36,933 nt of DNA from a virus: the IMG/VR virus record IMGVR_UViG_3300021373_002230, positions 1 to 36,933 of that record; one strand, 5' to 3'. Below are positions 20,703 to 29,035 of the stretch, one piece after another. A model generated the notes under the pieces. It was given only the letters and a program-made list of their open reading frames with translations, had not been told where the DNA came from and ran no database searches. The first letter of the stretch is position 1; each line of letters starts with the position of its first letter. The position numbers and the translations under genes are program-made.

Positions 20703-21101
20703 ATGAAAAGAGCCGTCACAGTAACTCTACCCGCCCCATATGCGGCAAACATACTATGCCCAATATGTGAAGGAAATAAGTGTAAAATATGCGAGATGTC
20801 CGGTAAACTAAGCATTAAAGTTGCACCTAAAATACCAATACAAAGAGCGCACATTATCAAATATGTTGTAGACAACTTAACTGAGGTTGCTTCGGAAATA
20901 ACTAGAATGTATGGATTAGTACCCGAAATAAATACTAGAGAAGTAATTGAATTAGGGTCTTCTCAATATGAAGTGGTTCAAATATCTAGTTTAGGTGGTG
21001 CTTGTTGGGTAGTAAACTGTTTGACGGAATTAGAGATACCTAGATACTTCTTAAATAGAAAAGAACTTCAAAAGTTTAAGGAGGGGAACTTCATTGAGTG
21101 A
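20703..21101 (+). CDS. 132-aa protein with CPIC/CKIC zinc module
   Basis: CPICEGNKCKIC (residues 19-30) is a compact zinc module, followed by a mixed fold (KIPIQRAHIIKYVVDNL, VVQISSLGGACWVVNCL). Two bases separate it from groEL. The function is unknown; being next to the chaperonin may be only positional. Confidence 0.7.
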   Translation: MKRAVTVTLPAPYAANILCPICEGNKCKICEMSGKLSIKVAPKIPIQRAHIIKYVVDNLTEVASEITRMYGLVPEINTREVIELGSSQYEVVQISSLGGACWVVNCLTELEIPRYFLNRKELQKFKEGNFIE

Positions 21102-21306
21102 TGACAAAGAAGGTTTGGTTTTCAACAATCAAATAGTAAGAAACGAAATAGATTCTTTGAAGGTTCACTCCGGCAAATACTATTCAATAGATGTCTTAGA
21201 CATTAGATGGTATAAGGATGACAAACCCACCCGAAAAGGAGTTCGCCTAAACAAAAAAGAAGCAAAGATTCTCTTGAATATATTAGAGGAAGTTTTAGGT
21301 GATTAA
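21094..21306 (+). CDS. PC4-like ssDNA-binding protein
   Basis: A TTG start at 21094 follows GGAGGGG. The 70-aa product has SGKYYSIDVLDIRWYKDDKP-TRKGVRL-NKKEAKILLNIL, matching the PC4/YdbC single-stranded DNA-binding fold: a strand-rich half with IR-x-W-Y, the KKG-like turn, then a C-terminal helix. Archaeal and phage relatives act in transcription or replication on ssDNA. Placed before the ligase gene. Confidence 0.72.
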   Translation: MSDDKEGLVFNNQIVRNEIDSLKVHSGKYYSIDVLDIRWYKDDKPTRKGVRLNKKEAKILLNILEEVLGD

Positions 21307-21657
21307 ATGAAACAATTAAGAAAAAGAATGAAGCCCAAGCACTTTGCTGTTTGGTGTATTAACGCTGAAAAGAAAATGCCAAGTGTTCACATGGAAGCAT
21401 TCAAAGAACTTTGGCCGACAATACAAAATACCAACGATACTACTAGAGGAGCCTTTATTGTTCATTGGAGTATGGTTATGGGTGGTACAATAAATGAAGT
21501 ATCAATGCCAATTACTATTGGTACATTGACTTACTTACAACTAGCGGCCATGTTTATAGAAAGAGATGATTTGGTAGAAGTCTTGAACAGCATGATAGCA
21601 AACATTCCTAGGATTCGACATGAAATTGACGGAGGAATGGCAAATGAAGAGGAGTGA
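21307..21657 (+). CDS. 116-aa helical protein, unknown
   Basis: MKQLRKRMKPKHFAVWCINAEKKMPSVH... is helical, with two hydrophobic stretches that are probably packed helices. It ends acidic (NEEE). No motif is recognised. It overlaps the next gene. Confidence 0.7.
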   Translation: MKQLRKRMKPKHFAVWCINAEKKMPSVHMEAFKELWPTIQNTNDTTRGAFIVHWSMVMGGTINEVSMPITIGTLTYLQLAAMFIERDDLVEVLNSMIANIPRIRHEIDGGMANEEE

Positions 21658-21868
21658 ATGGGATGAGTTGGCAAAGTATTTGTGGAAACTTTCTACGATG
21701 AAAAGCAAACACTCTCAACCAATTAAAGATTTGATAGCAATGGTCTATCAAAACATATTCTACCAAGCAGAAATATACGAAGTGATTTTAGATGACAATG
21801 AGCAGACTAGCGAGACTATTAGAAACGACACAAGACTTAACCCCAACAGGGAAAACTCAAGCAATTGA
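21644..21868 (+). CDS. 74-aa protein, unknown
   Basis: The start is set at the ATG at 21644 (GGAGG upstream) rather than 21620. MKRSEWDELAKYLWKLS... is mostly helical with an acidic/polar C-terminal end. It overlaps the ligase gene by 77 bases in another frame, which is unusually long; the ligase start may therefore be slightly later. Confidence 0.6.
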   Translation: MKRSEWDELAKYLWKLSTMKSKHSQPIKDLIAMVYQNIFYQAEIYEVILDDNEQTSETIRNDTRLNPNRENSSN

Positions 21869-23354
21869 TAGAGCATGGGAGAACTTTAACCCAATACTTC
21901 TAAGTAAAATATTGACTTTAGACTTGAAGAATAATAACATCGGAATGCAGAAAGGAATTAAGTGGATTGCTAAGGCCTTCGACATATTCGATGATGAAGT
22001 GACTGCTCTTTATTCCGCATTTGAAGACATAGGCACAGCAACAATGTATTTAGAAAGTGATAAAGAAAAGGAAGAGGATTACACTTTAAAACAAATAATT
22101 ACAATGCTAGAGTATGATTGCATGGGTCATGCCAATTCATTTTCAATGATAAAAGAGATTCTACTTTCGCTGTCTTCCTTAGAAAGAAAATGGTTTGTTC
22201 GCTACTGGCTAAGAAACCCAAACAACGGAATAGGTTTGGGGATTATAACTAAGTCTATAGCAAAGCACTACAGTAAAAAAGTCACTCAAGTAAAGAAGGA
22301 CATGACTATGAATAGTGTTGAGACGATAATTACTCATTATGAAAATGGGACAAACCCTCCACTTAATCTAGTTCATGGTAAGTTTGTAAAACCAATGTTG
22401 GCAAAGGAAGTAGCAATTACAGATTGGCCGGAAGAACAAATAGTAGACTACAAGTATGATGGCAATAGATACCAAATACATTTGAATCATACTACCCTTG
22501 GCCCATCAGTTATCATATTCAATAGAAAAGGTAATGTTGTTACCTCGCAATTCCCCGATGTGGAAAAGCAAATCGCAACTTATAACATAAAGGAAAAATA
22601 CCCGACTGGTTTTAATTGTATATTAGATGGAGAGATATACCCAATCAATAGAGACGGCTCTCCCGCACCTCATAAGTTAATGGCTACTAGAGTCCATTCT
22701 AAGGACAAGGAAGAAGCAGTGAAAAAAGTTCCCGTAAAGTGGGTGGTATTTGACTGTTTAAAATACAACGATGAGGTTTTGATTGATTTACCGTACAAGG
22801 AAAGACTTGTTAAGTTCAAAGAATTGCCCGACCAAGCACATAGGATGGAGGAAGGTGGAGACGCTCTAGCATTCTACAATCAAGCAATAAGTCACGGTTT
22901 TGAAGGTATTATTGTAAAGGATGCGAACATGTCCTATGAGCCTTCTAAGCGTTCAAAAGGTTGGGCTAAATACAAGCCACCTAGAATAGAATTAGATGTT
23001 GTTATACTTGGGGCTACTTATGGAGAAAACTCAAAGTCTTCTGTATTCAGCAGTTTTGAAATTGCTGTTAAAGACGGAGATGGGTTTGTTTCTTTAGGAA
23101 AAGTCGGCAATGGGTTTTCCGATATGGAGTTGCTATCTATGACTAGTTCTCTTAGAAAAATAGTAGATGTTTATGATAATAACATGTATCGTTTCCTTCC
23201 TAGAAAGGTAATTACCATCACTGCTGATTTAATTACACAGAATAAAGATGGGTCTTTAGGTCTTAGATTCCCTAGAAAGACAAGACTTAGAGACGATAAA
23301 TATGTTCAAGACATTGACACTCTTCAAACTGTTGAGAGATTAATGTTCGGGTGA
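21792..23354 (+). CDS. lig: ATP-dependent DNA ligase
   Basis: The catalytic motif KYDGNR (K221, in VDYKYDGNRYQ) is followed by DGEIYP (motif III), WVVFDCLKYND (IIIa), GFEGIIVKD (IV) and WAKYKP (V). The N-terminal 200 residues match the helical DNA-binding domain of archaeal/eukaryotic ligase I-type enzymes, and the end is an OB domain. The 520-aa length fits archaeal ligases (about 550-600). It seals Okazaki fragments together with the clamp encoded at 29032. Start at 21792 or at 21798. Confidence 0.95.
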   Translation: MTMSRLARLLETTQDLTPTGKTQAIDRAWENFNPILLSKILTLDLKNNNIGMQKGIKWIAKAFDIFDDEVTALYSAFEDIGTATMYLESDKEKEEDYTLKQIITMLEYDCMGHANSFSMIKEILLSLSSLERKWFVRYWLRNPNNGIGLGIITKSIAKHYSKKVTQVKKDMTMNSVETIITHYENGTNPPLNLVHGKFVKPMLAKEVAITDWPEEQIVDYKYDGNRYQIHLNHTTLGPSVIIFNRKGNVVTSQFPDVEKQIATYNIKEKYPTGFNCILDGEIYPINRDGSPAPHKLMATRVHSKDKEEAVKKVPVKWVVFDCLKYNDEVLIDLPYKERLVKFKELPDQAHRMEEGGDALAFYNQAISHGFEGIIVKDANMSYEPSKRSKGWAKYKPPRIELDVVILGATYGENSKSSVFSSFEIAVKDGDGFVSLGKVGNGFSDMELLSMTSSLRKIVDVYDNNMYRFLPRKVITITADLITQNKDGSLGLRFPRKTRLRDDKYVQDIDTLQTVERLMFG

Positions 23355-23358
23355 TATC

Positions 23359-23664
23359 ATGGATGAGGTTTCTAAATTTATTGATACATACGGTGCGGCG
23401 ACTATTTTCGCATTCGAGATGATTGATGAATTAGAAGACAAACATATAGGAAAAATGGCATATGTTAATGGGTTGATGTTAAACAATAAAGGAATAAACA
23501 CTCCTCAATTTGTTATTATAGAAGAACATGACACATGTAAAATACTTAAATTTGTTTTGGCCGGAGATATTTCTAATTACGCTGACTTTATTTACAAGAA
23601 TATATCCGTGGGTTTCTTTGGCAGGAAATATGAATATTTAGGGATGAGTGTAAATAATGTTTAG
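23359..23664 (+). CDS. 101-aa protein, unknown
   Basis: MDEVSKFIDTYGAATIFAFEMIDE..., then strand-like segments (FVIIEEHDTCKILKFVLAGD). Possibly alpha/beta; no recognised family. It overlaps the following gene by eight bases. Confidence 0.65.
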   Translation: MDEVSKFIDTYGAATIFAFEMIDELEDKHIGKMAYVNGLMLNNKGINTPQFVIIEEHDTCKILKFVLAGDISNYADFIYKNISVGFFGRKYEYLGMSVNNV

Positions 23665-24073
23665 TAAAGAAGTCTTGATAGGAATTATAATTTCAAAGGC
23701 AGTATTTGAAATACACTTTTCTAGAACTGATTCTTCTAAAATAGGCTACAGTGTCTCACCATCGGTTTGCATAAGAGCCGACAAGCCCTTTCTAAGAGAC
23801 TTGGAGAGAAGCCTAGCCCAACACCAAATAAAATCAAAGTATCGAGAGATAGAGAGCATACAACGCTCAAAACCAATACTTAGAATAAAGGGTATCAAAA
23901 ACACAGACAAGTTGTTGAGAATGATACCCGACTATTATTCCGACGCAAATAGTAGTCTTAACACATATAAAGGAATTATACAACAACTTGTAAATAAAGA
24001 ACACCTTACTTTAGAAGGTTTAGAATCAATAATGAAAATAAGAGGAATTATAAATGGGATTGACGACGATTAA
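23657..24073 (+). CDS. Degenerate LAGLIDADG-like domain protein, probably non-endonuclease
   Basis: The 138-aa pattern (LIGIIISKAVFEIHFSR, then GYSVSPSVCIRADKPFLRDLERSLAQH, then SKPILRIKGIKNTDKLLRMIP) follows the LAGLIDADG homing-endonuclease fold: first helix, beta saddle, DNA-contacting strands, second element. The position of the catalytic acidic residue is Ser/Lys (IIISKA instead of IDGEG), so cleavage is unlikely. It may be a domesticated DNA-binding protein. It precedes the AAA-like ATPase gene (20-base overlap). Confidence 0.5.
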   Translation: MFSKEVLIGIIISKAVFEIHFSRTDSSKIGYSVSPSVCIRADKPFLRDLERSLAQHQIKSKYREIESIQRSKPILRIKGIKNTDKLLRMIPDYYSDANSSLNTYKGIIQQLVNKEHLTLEGLESIMKIRGIINGIDDD

Positions 24074-24899
24074 AAAAGAAAGAACAATAGTGATTACTGG
24101 CAAACACGGAACTGGTAAGACGACTAAAGCACTAGAAATTATACCTAATGCTCTAGTGTACTATGCTAATGAAATGGATATCAAAGACCCCTCTTCATTG
24201 CCTAGAGATAATGGTATAATAATTGAAGACCTACATTACAAGCCTAAGAAAGAAATAATTCTTGATGTTCTTAGAAAGTATAGAGGTAAAATCATTATGA
24301 CAAGCATTAATCAAAAATCAATACCAAAAGAAATTAAGAACATGATTAAGTTTAAGAGAGCAGGTAGTGTTTCACATCTAAGAAATAATATTAGAGAATT
24401 AGCCCCTAGAAGTGAAACCCCCTATTCTTTTGAAAGAGATATGTTTTCTCTAGTACAGGACTATTTACAAGAAAGTAATAGAGAAAAAATAATGTCTTTA
24501 TTGAAATATAATAAACCATCCGATACTCAAATAATTAATTGGCTAGCCGTTAATCAACACCCCAATAAACTAGTTTTTATTGATGGAGTTGTTAAAAGAC
24601 GATGGAAGACTGACTATTTTTACGAAATGTTGGCATACAACCATAATGGTAAAGCCCTTGGAAGACCTAGAATGCCTCATCGAAAAACCTATTCTAAAGT
24701 CCCCTCTCTATGTAGAAGACTGGGAATTAAAACAGGTGGGGAGAGATTGTTAAAACAATTGATTGAGGATGAAGGCTTTAGGGAATATGCAAAAAAGAAA
24801 CTAAACAATGGAGAATGTAGACTCCTAGGCTTAGGCGAAAAAAGAAAAGTAAAGCCTAAAGTTAAAAAAATAAAACAACTCAAATTAGGTGATTTTTAA
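24054..24899 (+). CDS. P-loop ATPase with C-terminal PCNA-interaction-like motif, possible clamp-loader large-subunit analogue
   Basis: The 281-aa protein has Walker A GKHGTGKTT (residues 17-25), Walker B GIIIEDLH, and a sensor-1-like IIMTSIN. It ends KKIKQLKLGDF, close to the Q-x-x-L-x-x-F/F PCNA-interacting motif found at the C-terminus of archaeal RFC-L. The Cpn-independent body otherwise does not match the ordinary RFC-L. Because an RFC small subunit and PCNA are encoded nearby and no normal RFC-L is visible, it may supply that role. The evidence is motif-based only. Confidence 0.65.
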   Translation: MGLTTIKKERTIVITGKHGTGKTTKALEIIPNALVYYANEMDIKDPSSLPRDNGIIIEDLHYKPKKEIILDVLRKYRGKIIMTSINQKSIPKEIKNMIKFKRAGSVSHLRNNIRELAPRSETPYSFERDMFSLVQDYLQESNREKIMSLLKYNKPSDTQIINWLAVNQHPNKLVFIDGVVKRRWKTDYFYEMLAYNHNGKALGRPRMPHRKTYSKVPSLCRRLGIKTGGERLLKQLIEDEGFREYAKKKLNNGECRLLGLGEKRKVKPKVKKIKQLKLGDF

Positions 24900-25141
24900 T
24901 GGCGGCTAATGTAGTAGCAATTAGAAAAATGAAAGCATTCTTGAAGAGTGGGCCTAAGTCCACCGACCAAGTTTACAATCATTTGAACACTGAAATGAAA
25001 TGGGGTGTATCTATGTCCGAATTAGGTAGACTCCTAGCGAATCACGCTGAATTAGTAGGAATACAAAACAATACAGGATATTGGAGGAATAAAAATGAAA
25101 CACAAGAGGACACAAGCAATAATAGTAAAAATATTAAATGA
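24899..25141 (+). CDS. 80-aa winged-helix-like protein
   Basis: MAANVVAIRKMKAFLKSGPKSTDQVYNHLN... then MSELGRLLANHAELVG is a winged-helix pattern. It is related to the proteins at 11518 and 25095, which share the helix-turn and LG-x-(I/L)-L core. The ATG overlaps the preceding TAA (TAATG). A DNA-binding regulator is likely. Confidence 0.7.
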   Translation: MAANVVAIRKMKAFLKSGPKSTDQVYNHLNTEMKWGVSMSELGRLLANHAELVGIQNNTGYWRNKNETQEDTSNNSKNIK

Positions 25142-25358
25142 AGAAGGTGAAATGACTACAGGTCAAATATATGAACGATTAGTGAATTATCAAGCACATT
25201 CTTCTAAGACTAGAAGAAAGAACAAACACATTAATGTTACAATGTGTTCACTAGGTCAAATCCTAAAAAGAAAGGACTTCCGAAAAGTAGGTTTTGTTGA
25301 AAGAGACTACCGTAAAGGAATCAAAGCCCAAGTTATATGGGCGACTAAGGAGGAATAA
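25095..25358 (+). CDS. 87-aa winged-helix-like protein
   Basis: MKHKRTQAIIVKILNEEGEMTTGQIYERL..., then MCSLGQILKRKDFRKVGF, has the same helix/wing pattern as the neighbour at 24899 but a longer basic linker. It overlaps that gene by 47 bases in another frame. Likely a paralogue after duplication. Confidence 0.7.
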   Translation: MKHKRTQAIIVKILNEEGEMTTGQIYERLVNYQAHSSKTRRKNKHINVTMCSLGQILKRKDFRKVGFVERDYRKGIKAQVIWATKEE

Positions 25359-25360
25359 TA

Positions 25361-25585
25361 ATGTCAATTAAAGATAAAGCAATAGAAAAAATAGAAGAAA
25401 TACATGATATATTAGTACGATACAGAGAACTACACCAACAACTTACAGATATAGAAATGACTTATGATAATTTAGATTGGGTTGATATTTACAAGCCTCA
25501 TCATATAGATATTGAATTGCCTAGAGCAATTAGTAGTGTAGAAAATAGAATAGAAGTAATAGAATCTAAATTGGAGAGGATATAA
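25361..25585 (+). CDS. 74-aa coiled-coil protein
   Basis: MSIKDKAIEKIEEIHDILVRYRELHQQL... with heptad-like Ile/Leu spacing and a C-terminal VENRIEVIESKLERI helix. Likely a coiled-coil adaptor. The stop overlaps the RFC start. The function is unknown. Confidence 0.7.
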   Translation: MSIKDKAIEKIEEIHDILVRYRELHQQLTDIEMTYDNLDWVDIYKPHHIDIELPRAISSVENRIEVIESKLERI

Positions 25586-26493
25586 TGCTATGGACTGAAA
25601 AATACAGACCATCTAAACTAGCCGAAGTAGTTGGACAAGAACACTTTGTCATGGATGCTACTACTTGGGCAGTGAGTAAAGAGATGCCAAACCTTCTAAT
25701 TTACGGAGGTTCGGGAACAGGTAAAACTACCGTAGCCCTAGCCTTGGCAAATAGTGTCCTAGGTAAAGACACTCCAAGTAACTTCTTTGAAGTCAATGCT
25801 TCCGATGATAGGAGACTAGAAACGGTAAGAACAAGAATAAAAGAAATTGCTCAAAGTGGTAAAATTGGAGATGTTCCTTTCCGAATAATCCTGTTGGATG
25901 AAATGGATGGAATGACTAATGATGCTCAAGCGGCACTGAAAAGAATGATGGAGAGATATTCAAAGAACATTAGATTCATAATTACCTGTAACAACCGAAA
26001 CAAAATCATCTATGCTTTGCAGTCTAGATGTGCTAATTACCATTTCAAAAGAATAGGGTTTGAAGTTGTTGAAGAGGTAGTTACCAAGATTCTCAATGAT
26101 GAGGAGCAATCCTTCAACGCTGATGAATTGAGACAGTTTATATATGCCTTTAACGGTGATTTAAGACGGACAATCACTGAACTTCAAGCCTCTATCGCAA
26201 CGGGTAGTCGGTTGAGCGTTCAAGTTGAAAATGGACTCAAACAATATGAAAAAATAATAATTGAAATAACAAATAAAAATCCAAATGAAGTTTTAACAAA
26301 TCTACATGATTTAATCTATGACGGATTCTCCATCAAGGAAATCTGTATAGGTTTACATGACTATGTTATTGCATCCGAGATGGATAGCAATACAAAATTA
26401 AAATTCCTGCGAGTAATTGGAGAAGGCGAATGGCGTTCCCTAAACATGACCCCGAAGTTACTCGCTTCATGGATGGTGGGAAACCTAATATAA
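25585..26493 (+). CDS. rfcS: Replication factor C small subunit (clamp loader)
   Basis: MLWTEKYRPSKLAEVVGQEH is the RFC box; Walker A is GGSGTGKTT (about residues 41-49), the DEAD-type Walker B is LLDEMDGM, sensor 1 IITCNN, and the arginine-finger SRC motif ALQSRC. At 302 aa it is close to archaeal RFC-S (about 320). It should load the clamp encoded at 29032, perhaps with the P-loop protein at 24054. Confidence 0.95.
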   Translation: MLWTEKYRPSKLAEVVGQEHFVMDATTWAVSKEMPNLLIYGGSGTGKTTVALALANSVLGKDTPSNFFEVNASDDRRLETVRTRIKEIAQSGKIGDVPFRIILLDEMDGMTNDAQAALKRMMERYSKNIRFIITCNNRNKIIYALQSRCANYHFKRIGFEVVEEVVTKILNDEEQSFNADELRQFIYAFNGDLRRTITELQASIATGSRLSVQVENGLKQYEKIIIEITNKNPNEVLTNLHDLIYDGFSIKEICIGLHDYVIASEMDSNTKLKFLRVIGEGEWRSLNMTPKLLASWMVGNLI

Positions 26494-26506
26494 GGAGGAA
26501 AAAAAT

Positions 26507-27718
26507 ATGCAAAACGAAATAAGTAAAGCGGCAGAGAAGTTGGGTATCAGTGTTACTGATGCTCAATCGAAATTTGAAAGTATATGTGAAGAAAATAAGG
26601 TATCTACGGATTCACCTTTAGCAAAAGGATTGTGGCGAAGTTATGCTTCTCAACAATTGCGAATGATGCGAACAGACAGTACAGAAGGACAGACAGGAAA
26701 GAAAGGATTCGGAGACAATGCGTTTGGATTCTTTATCTCACTAGAAGAACCTAGAGATATGATGGCATACAATCGAAAGCGAGCAATTGATGAATGGGGT
26801 CGTGACCCTTACAATGCACATAATACTGGATTGGTAGCAACAGCAGAAAAGAATGAACAAGGCAAATATGTTGTCTCTAGATACTACCAAGGTGAAGAAC
26901 AGACTAGAATAATGAATCAATTGGCCGATGGTGCTGAGTACCTAGAAGACGGTAGTATTATCATTCCTTTGGATTCTCAACAACGCTATCAAAATGGTGG
27001 AGAGAATAGAAACTACGGCAAGCCTCTAGCAAAGGAACTTATGCGCCGAAGCGGAGTGTTCATTGGTAAGGTTGGAGATGATACCGAATACAAGAAGTAT
27101 TACTTTTCATACAAGAACGAAGGTGGAGAAAAGTTCTCACCAAACACCTTTGAGTGGCTACATATGAGTGTGATTAAGGACTCTAATAGAGACGGATATA
27201 TTTACGGCTATTCGATGAAGACTCTAGGAAGTTTGGCTTTGAATGCTGAACAAGACCCCGATGGCGATATGTTCCGAATTACAGAAGGTCTAAGTCCTTT
27301 GGATATGGCTAGTTCTATTGTTGCTGATAATGTTGCTTCTTTGACTCTACTTGATGCAAAGCACTTGGAGTTAAGAGATATGCCATCAGTAGATAGATTC
27401 GTCTTGACAATGGGAACTGTTTGTAATATGAACATGACTCCAACATCAAACGGCAATAGAATCATTAACTTGACGGACTTAAATGCTGACTTCGATTATG
27501 ATACAGACGGAATGACGACTTGTTGGATTCCTAAGCACATCAACATTGACTTTGGTATTGGTTCGGAAGTGGTAGTAGTAGGTAGAACCTCTCAAAGAGA
27601 AGGTGAAGACGGCTACGAACCCGCTACAATCAACCTTTCGGGACTATTGGTTACTGAAAGAAAGGGACAAGTAGAAGAAATTTCGGAGGCTCAAGAAGAG
27701 AACCTAGATTGGTTTTGA
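26507..27718 (+). CDS. Candidate single-stranded DNA-binding protein (RPA-like), 403 aa
   Basis: The protein has predicted beta-rich segments, e.g. CWIPKHINIDFGIGSEVVVVGRTSQR with INLSGLLV, compatible with an OB fold. It ends with an acidic tail capped by hydrophobics (EEISEAQEENLDWF), as in E. coli SSB and T7 gp2.5, where the tail recruits partner proteins. It lies between the clamp-loader gene and the RecA-like ATPase, where an SSB is expected. No direct RPA signature is recognisable, so this stays a hypothesis. Confidence 0.55.
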   Translation: MQNEISKAAEKLGISVTDAQSKFESICEENKVSTDSPLAKGLWRSYASQQLRMMRTDSTEGQTGKKGFGDNAFGFFISLEEPRDMMAYNRKRAIDEWGRDPYNAHNTGLVATAEKNEQGKYVVSRYYQGEEQTRIMNQLADGAEYLEDGSIIIPLDSQQRYQNGGENRNYGKPLAKELMRRSGVFIGKVGDDTEYKKYYFSYKNEGGEKFSPNTFEWLHMSVIKDSNRDGYIYGYSMKTLGSLALNAEQDPDGDMFRITEGLSPLDMASSIVADNVASLTLLDAKHLELRDMPSVDRFVLTMGTVCNMNMTPTSNGNRIINLTDLNADFDYDTDGMTTCWIPKHINIDFGIGSEVVVVGRTSQREGEDGYEPATINLSGLLVTERKGQVEEISEAQEENLDWF

Positions 27719-27802
27719 TTGAGTCGCACTCAAGCCGTGTAAGTGTGGCGGTTGAATGACACTCAAATAGGTGCAAAGCCTATATCCTTAAGAGGAATAA
27801 AT

Positions 27803-28030
27803 ATGATAACATTAGCAGATAAATTAATTATGACAGATAGAGCGACGATTCCGGTAGACAAATTACAACATGTGTCTTATCAGTATTTGACAAACATAGA
27901 AGGGAAGAAAGAAGTTGAAGTAAAACTATACACGGCAAATCCAAATCCGGTAATACAAACTTGTAGTGGTAAAGTTCTAGAGGATTTTCTACACATGCTG
28001 AAACTAGAAAAAATGGGGTATTCGGAATGA
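27803..28030 (+). CDS. 75-aa protein, paralogue of the next gene
   Basis: The start is set at the ATG at 27803, with GAGGAATAAAT upstream, giving MITLADKLIMTDRATIPVDKL. The pattern of strands followed by a C-terminal helix (VEVKLYTANPNPVIQTCSGKVLEDFLHML) resembles that of 28027-28260, suggesting a tandem duplication. It could be a small PH-like fold. Function unknown. Confidence 0.65.
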   Translation: MITLADKLIMTDRATIPVDKLQHVSYQYLTNIEGKKEVEVKLYTANPNPVIQTCSGKVLEDFLHMLKLEKMGYSE

Positions 28031-28260
28031 GTGACATAATTACTATTACGGATTCCTTTGTGGAGAAAGACAATACATGGATTGTAGATTTTAAGAACAT
28101 AGACTTCATTACATGGAAAGAAAACTATGATACTAAATCTTACTTCGTTAAGTTGCACATAGGTGCAAAAGAAACTAGACTACAACTAGGGTATAAAGAA
28201 GAAGTAGAAGAATTAATTACTTCTTGGAAAAAAAGTAGAGGTGAAAACAATGATGAATAA
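28027..28260 (+). CDS. 77-aa protein, paralogue of the previous gene
   Basis: MSDIITITDSFVEKDNTWIVDFKNIDFITW... then YFVKLHIGAKETRLQLGYKEEVEELITSWKK has the same strand-turn-helix order as 27803. Its start overlaps that gene's stop (ATGA). It lies directly before the RecA-like gene. Confidence 0.65.
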   Translation: MSDIITITDSFVEKDNTWIVDFKNIDFITWKENYDTKSYFVKLHIGAKETRLQLGYKEEVEELITSWKKSRGENNDE

Positions 28261-29035
28261 AAATAAAAAAACAGAAATAAACATAGAAAGTCTTAGAAGC
28301 AAACTTCTAAAACAAACTGAACAGCATAAGAATGCCCCTAAGAGAATTAGAGTTGGCATTGAAGGAGATGCTAAGACAGGTAAGACTGGCCTAGCAATGG
28401 ATATGACAAAGAAGACATTCTATTTAGATGTAGATAAGGGTGCAGTCCCTACTTGGCAAACGAATCATGAATCAACAGATAGGATTATTATTTTTAATCC
28501 TGCTGAACACGATGAAGACGGGGAGTTTCTACCATACGAAACACAAGGAAACATTCGTTCCTTTATTGCTTTAGCAAAACAGGCATCAAAGACAGAAGAC
28601 ATTCTTTTTGTATGGGATGGTGTTGATACTTGGCTAGACTATTGCACACTATACATGGCAGGAATGGAAACATCGAGAATGCGCCCAATGAAAACTTCTA
28701 AGCAACAAGACTGGTTTCATAGAAACCAACCTTACAAAGAAGTATTGAAGGAAATGGAATCATTAGATTGCGACCAAATCTACATAACTCATACCAAGCC
28801 ACCTTTTAGAGACGAACCCGCCCAACCTATATGGAATCGTTGGGACTCTCATCTATGGGCAGTTCTACAAACAACCCAAAGAAACACGCAGAAAGGAATG
28901 GAATATTTTGTTACGGTAAAAAGTAGCAAATATCACCCTTCTCTTCTAGGCAAAAGGGTTTCTTTTCTTTCGGTTAATCGAACAGGAGAAGTTGTTTGGA
29001 CTGGGTTCAAAGAATTAAAAGAGGGGAATGTATGA
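28250..29035 (+). CDS. RecA-fold ATPase, Sak4/RadA-like recombinase
   Basis: The 261-aa protein has Walker A GDAKTGKTGL, a VDKG element after the next strand, Walker B ILFVWDGVD, and DQIYITHTKP, the RecA-fold order. It lacks the N-terminal HhH domain of RadA and matches the compact Sak4-type single-strand annealing or recombination proteins of phages. The start ATG at 28250 is chosen because GAGGTG lies upstream. It probably promotes recombination-dependent replication. It ends over the clamp start. Confidence 0.8.
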   Translation: MMNKNKKTEINIESLRSKLLKQTEQHKNAPKRIRVGIEGDAKTGKTGLAMDMTKKTFYLDVDKGAVPTWQTNHESTDRIIIFNPAEHDEDGEFLPYETQGNIRSFIALAKQASKTEDILFVWDGVDTWLDYCTLYMAGMETSRMRPMKTSKQQDWFHRNQPYKEVLKEMESLDCDQIYITHTKPPFRDEPAQPIWNRWDSHLWAVLQTTQRNTQKGMEYFVTVKSSKYHPSLLGKRVSFLSVNRTGEVVWTGFKELKEGNV

